64,000 nucleotides of DNA, taken from positions 124,001 to 188,000 of the forward strand of contig CAWFJZ010000039.1 in assembly GCA_963816315.1 (NCBI GenBank), written 5' to 3'. The notes below the pieces were generated by a model. It worked only from the letters and a program-made list of their open reading frames with translations. It made no database searches and was not told where the DNA came from. Both the position numbers and the translations under genes were made by a program. The stretch comes from CADEEN01 sp963816315. Its GTDB lineage: Bacteria > Pseudomonadota > Gammaproteobacteria > Burkholderiales > Burkholderiaceae_C. Shown piece after piece: positions 60,840-64,000 of this stretch. Numbering within the stretch: the stretch's first letter is position 1; every line of letters starts with the position of its first letter.

Positions 60840-61685
60840 TCAGGCGGCCCGCAATGCGGGGACCGCAGGCTGTCGGCTCGGCGCAGGCGCCGCGTCGTCT
60901 TCGTGCGGCGCCAGCAGCTCATTGGTCTGCTCGCCATAGAGCTCGGTCAGGCGCTGCGCGGTGAGTTCTTGGGTCGGCCCATCGAAGACGACCTCGCCGG
61001 CGCGCAACGCGACGGTGCGCGGGCAGTAGGCGAACGCAAACTGCACCTGATGCAGCGACACCAGCACGGTGACGCCGCCTTCGCGGTTCAACGTCGCCAA
61101 CTGCTCCATCACGCGCCGGCATGAGGCCGGGTCGAGCGAGGCGATCGGCTCGTCGGCAAGCACGATCCGCGCGCCTTGCACCAGCGCACGCGCGATCGCC
61201 GCGCGCTGCTGCTGGCCGCCGGACAGCGTGGAGGCGCGCTGCCAGGCGCAAGCTTCGATGCCGACGCGCTGCAAGGCGTCGAAGGCCAGGCGGCGCTCGT
61301 CGTCGGTGAAGCGGCCCAGCGCCCAGCGCCACGCCGGCATGCGGTGCAGCGCGCCGGCCATCACATTGGTCATCACCGGCAGGCGATCGACGAGGTTGAA
61401 CTGCTGGAAGATCATCGCCACCTGCGAGCGCGTGATGCGCACGTCGTCGGCCAGGCGGCCGTCGTTCTGCACTTCGCAGCCGAGCACCGAAACGCGGCCA
61501 CCGCTGACGACGTCGCCTCGCTGCAGGCCGGCGATGTGACGCAGCAAGGTTGACTTGCCCGAGCCCGAGGCGCCGAGCAGCGCCACCATCTCGCCGGGCC
61601 GCGCGGTCAGCGACACCTTGCGCAGCGCGGCGCGCGCGCCGAAGTGCTTGCTCAACTTGTGGACCTCGATCGCCGCCGGAATCAT
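60840..61685 (-). CDS. phnC: Phosphonate ABC transporter ATPase PhnC
   Basis: A 281-residue ATPase. Walker A is LGASGSGKSTLLRHIAG, the signature TLSGGQQQRAAIARALVQG and Walker B IVLADEPIASLDP; AMIFQQFNLVDRL is the Q-loop. The first gene of the phnC-phnD-phnE-HD operon, 40 bp downstream of a Pho-box-like array. The C-terminus has an Ala/Pro-rich tail. Confidence 0.94.
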   Translation of the reverse strand: MIPAAIEVHKLSKHFGARAALRKVSLTARPGEMVALLGASGSGKSTLLRHIAGLQRGDVVSGGRVSVLGCEVQNDGRLADDVRITRSQVAMIFQQFNLVDRLPVMTNVMAGALHRMPAWRWALGRFTDDERRLAFDALQRVGIEACAWQRASTLSGGQQQRAAIARALVQGARIVLADEPIASLDPASCRRVMEQLATLNREGGVTVLVSLHQVQFAFAYCPRTVALRAGEVVFDGPTQELTAQRLTELYGEQTNELLAPHEDDAAPAPSRQPAVPALRAA

Positions 61686-61724
61686 CGTGCGCTCCTTGTG
61701 AAGCCGGCATCGTCGGCCCCTCGG

Positions 61725-61753
61725 ATGACAGCGGCATGTCGGCGCGATGAACT
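61725..61753 (-). promoter_or_regulatory. Pho-box-like array upstream of phnC
   Basis: On the minus strand three 7-mers repeat every 11 bp: AGTTCAT, CCGACAT and CTGTCAT, compared with PhoB sites CTGTCAT-N4-CTGTCAT (the last two match 12 of 14). They lie 40-68 bp before the phnC start. On the plus strand TTGTCAC (61767) and TGTTCAT (61778), also 11 bp apart, point to the divergent phytase-like gene. Confidence 0.5.
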
Positions 61754-61832
61754 TTGCGCCGCGGTTTTGTCACGCGCTGTTCATGCGCGGCGGCGATGCT
61801 CCGGCACGTGTTCATGCCGTGGAGGGCTGTCG

Positions 61833-63215
61833 ATGAAAACGCGTGTCTCGATGATCCTGCTCGCCGCCGCGTCGGCGTTCAACGCCGCGGCCGAGACCAC
61901 GCCGCCGCGCGAATTCCCGGCCGAGCTGCGCGGCCACGCGCTGCTGCCGGCCACGACCACCGTGGCGCCGCCGCGCGCAGCACCGGCGTCGCTCGCTACC
62001 TCGGGCAAATACACCGGCAAGGCCGGCGAGCGCGTCGAGACGCTCGGCTTGCTGCCCGGCAATTCGTTCCTCTCCGACAAGGCCGCACCGCGCGCCACGG
62101 GCCACACGCTGCCGATGCGCGGCCAGCCGGTGCAGGGCTTCTCGGGCATCAAGCCGGCCGGCGGCGGCGCGTACTGGGTGATCGCCGACAACGGCTTCGG
62201 CAGCAAGGCCAACTCGCCCGATGCGATGCTGGCGATGCACCGCGTGCGGCCCGATTGGAAGAGCGGCGCGGTCAGGCTGGAACGCACGGTGTTCTTCGCC
62301 GACCCGAATCGCAAGGTGCCGTTCCTGATCGTCAACGAAGGCACGAAGGAACGCTTGCTGACCGGCGCCGACTTCGACACCGAGTCGATGCAGATCGTCG
62401 GCGACACGGTCTGGCTCGGCGACGAGTTCGGCCCCTTCGTCGTCAGCGCCGATCTGCAGGGCCGCGTGACCGGCGTCTTCAACACGACAGCCGACGGCAA
62501 GCCAGTGCGCTCGCCCGACCATCCTTCGGTGGCGATGCCCGCAGTGCCCGGCGCGGTGAGCTTCGAAGCACGCCGCTCCCGCGGCTACGAGGGCATGGCG
62601 GCGAGCAAGGACGGGCGCTTCCTGTACCCGCTGCTCGAAGGCCCGCTGTGGCAGATCAATGACGGCAAGGGCGGCTGGGAGACGACCAAAGACGGTCGCG
62701 AAGTGCTGCGCATCTTGGAGTTCGACATCGCCGCGCGCGCCTTCACCAACCGCTCGTGGAAGTACGTGCTCGAAGCCAACGGCAACAACATCGGCGACTT
62801 CAACATGATCGATGCCGACACCGCGCTCGTCATCGAGCGCGACAACGGCGAGGGCGACCCGGCCGATGCCTGCAGCGGCGCTCCGCAGCCGAACTGCCAG
62901 AACGTGCCGGCGAAGTTCAAGCGCATCTACAAGATCGATCTGTCGCAGGCCGACACTGACGGCGTCGTGAAGAAGCTGGGCTACATCGACCTGATGAACA
63001 TCGCCGATCCCAAGGGCATGGCGCGCCGCGGCGGCAAGGCCGGGCGCTTCACCTTTCCGTTCGTGACGATCGAAGACGTGGACGTCGTTGACGGCGAGCA
63101 CATCATCGTCGCCAACGACAACAACTACCCGTACTCGATGGGCCGCGCGCTCGGCCGGCAGGACGACAACGAGTTCATCCTGCTGCATGTGCCGGAATTG
63201 TTGAAGGCGAAATAG
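61833..63215 (+). CDS. Exported phytase-like esterase (esterase-like activity of phytase family)
   Basis: A 460-residue secreted protein with a signal peptide (MILLAAASAFNAAAETT). It belongs to the group with esterase-like activity of phytase (propeller): GFSGIKPAGGGAYWVIADNGFGSK, GADFDTESMQIVGDTVWLGDEFGPFVV, SRGYEGMAASKDGRFLYPLLEG and IIVANDNNYPYSMGR, with the metal-binding acidic residues conserved. GGAGGG lies upstream of the ATG. Its divergent position next to phnC and a possible Pho box suggests organophosphate scavenging; that role is inferred. Confidence 0.82.
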   Translation: MKTRVSMILLAAASAFNAAAETTPPREFPAELRGHALLPATTTVAPPRAAPASLATSGKYTGKAGERVETLGLLPGNSFLSDKAAPRATGHTLPMRGQPVQGFSGIKPAGGGAYWVIADNGFGSKANSPDAMLAMHRVRPDWKSGAVRLERTVFFADPNRKVPFLIVNEGTKERLLTGADFDTESMQIVGDTVWLGDEFGPFVVSADLQGRVTGVFNTTADGKPVRSPDHPSVAMPAVPGAVSFEARRSRGYEGMAASKDGRFLYPLLEGPLWQINDGKGGWETTKDGREVLRILEFDIAARAFTNRSWKYVLEANGNNIGDFNMIDADTALVIERDNGEGDPADACSGAPQPNCQNVPAKFKRIYKIDLSQADTDGVVKKLGYIDLMNIADPKGMARRGGKAGRFTFPFVTIEDVDVVDGEHIIVANDNNYPYSMGRALGRQDDNEFILLHVPELLKAK

Positions 63216-63218
63216 CGC

Positions 63219-64000
63219 GTGCCGCCGCGCCTCGGTTTGTTGATCGGGGCGCAGTTTGCGTCGGCGCTGGCCGACAACGCGTTGCTGATCGTCGCCATCG
63301 CGCTGCTCGAGCAGCAAGGCCAGCCCGGCTGGTGGGCGCCGCTGTTGAAGTTCGGCTTCATCTTGAGCTACGTGCTGCTCGCGCCCTTCGTCGGGCCGGT
63401 GGCCGACGCCTTCCCGAAGGCGCGCGTGATGGCGGCGATGAACCTCGTCAAGGTGCTCGGTGTGTCGGCGCTGCTCGCCGGCCTGCACCCGGTGGCCGCG
63501 CTGGCCGTTGTCGGCTTCGGCGCGGCGGCGTATGCGCCGGCGAAGTATGGTCTGGTCACCGAACTCGTTGGGCCCGAAGGCCTGGTTGCCGCCAATGCGT
63601 GGCTCGAAGTCACCGTCGTCTGCGCGGTGTTGCTCGGCACCGTGCTCGGCGGCTTTCTGATCAGCCCGTGGGTGCTGGCCTGGTCGCAGCCGCTGCAAGG
63701 CTGGAGCAGCGCCGAGGCGCTGACGCTGTCGCTGCTGCTGCTGCTCGGCGTCTATGCGCTGGCCAGCGTGCTCAACCTCGGCGTGCCCGACAGCGGCGCA
63801 CGCTACCCACGCACCGCCGTGCACCTGCGCGAACTGCTGCGCACCTTCGCGCAGGGCAACGTCACGCTGTGGCGCGACGCACAAGGCGGCCTGTCGCTCG
63901 CAGCGACGACGATCTTCTGGGGCGCCGGCGCGACGCTGCAGTTCGCGGTGCTGCGCTGGGCGGCCGATCTGCTCGGCCTGACGCTCGACCGCGCGGCGTA
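63219..64000 (+). CDS. LplT-like MFS lysophospholipid transporter (3' end outside window)
   Basis: The first 260 residues of a major facilitator. The GTG start at 63219 lies 3 bp after the esterase stop. LLIGAQFASALADNALLIVAIALLEQQ, LSYVLLAPFVGPVADAFPKARVMAAMN, GAAAYAPAKYGLVTELVGPEGLVAANAWLE and TTIFWGAGATLQFAVLRWAADLLG are characteristic of LplT. In enterobacteria LplT flips lysophospholipids inward. The gene runs off the end of the window. Confidence 0.85.
   Translation, partial: MPPRLGLLIGAQFASALADNALLIVAIALLEQQGQPGWWAPLLKFGFILSYVLLAPFVGPVADAFPKARVMAAMNLVKVLGVSALLAGLHPVAALAVVGFGAAAYAPAKYGLVTELVGPEGLVAANAWLEVTVVCAVLLGTVLGGFLISPWVLAWSQPLQGWSSAEALTLSLLLLLGVYALASVLNLGVPDSGARYPRTAVHLRELLRTFAQGNVTLWRDAQGGLSLAATTIFWGAGATLQFAVLRWAADLLGLTLDRAA

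Overview
The DNA is about 65-70% G+C. It has tightly packed, often overlapping operons and protein families typical of Burkholderiales (Betaproteobacteria; the flavour is Rubrivivax/Methylibium/Comamonadaceae-like). No rRNA, tRNA, CRISPR array or insertion sequence was seen. Both ends cut genes: an indolepyruvate oxidoreductase on the left and a lysophospholipid-transporter-like MFS protein on the right.

Region A (1-21.7 kb, all minus strand) is one very long aromatic-catabolic operon, read from right to left. The order is benABCD (benzoate to catechol), an AAHS-type MFS transporter, an exported M20 amidohydrolase (hippurate-hydrolase-like), the six-part phenol hydroxylase dmpKLMNOP (phenol to catechol), the ferredoxin dmpQ, catechol 2,3-dioxygenase dmpB, a GlcG/HbpS-like protein, dmpC, dmpD, dmpE, dmpH, a small unknown ORF, a MetA-type outer-membrane protein, dmpI and a fused indolepyruvate oxidoreductase. 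Benzoate and phenol both feed one catechol meta-cleavage route. dmpF and dmpG are not in the visible part. A 660-bp control region (21.7-22.4 kb) has two divergent sigma-54 promoter matches, DmpR-type upstream sites and two short leader ORFs. It separates the operon from a divergent DmpR/XylR-family activator, which is followed by benE, a TRIC-family channel and a ypfH-like esterase.

Region B (26.9-40.1 kb, minus strand) is a uronate/aldarate module: a LacI-family regulator with GTTAAC-type operators, two solo LuxR HTH proteins, gudD, garL, an SMP-30 lactonase, uronate dehydrogenase, a TRAP transporter (dctPQM), a GH3 lipoprotein, a Sel1 protein, garR and a Ppx-like fragment. Together these genes can import or generate uronates and oxidise them to aldarates, then pyruvate and glycerate. 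paaZ and a GNAT gene follow upstream (40.1-42.8 kb).

Region C (42.8-61.7 kb) is a split phosphonate (C-P lyase) locus. A DUF1045 gene diverges from phnGHIJKLM; phnC-phnD-phnE and a PhnZ-like HD gene lie 9 kb away on the opposite strand, behind a Pho-box-like site. Between the halves sit a 1137-residue SARP/AfsR-like ATPase regulator, an exported DUF1800/DUF1501 pair, a lysine-rich DNA-binding-like protein under a perfect 21-bp palindrome, a 161-bp fold-back repeat and a multi-pass membrane protein. A phytase-like esterase and an lplT-like gene end the window.

At least eleven otherwise intact, well-conserved genes carry single-base frameshifts. Almost all are one-base insertions, which points to sequence error more than to decay. 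Affected genes are annotated across the shift, so their coordinates are not multiples of three.
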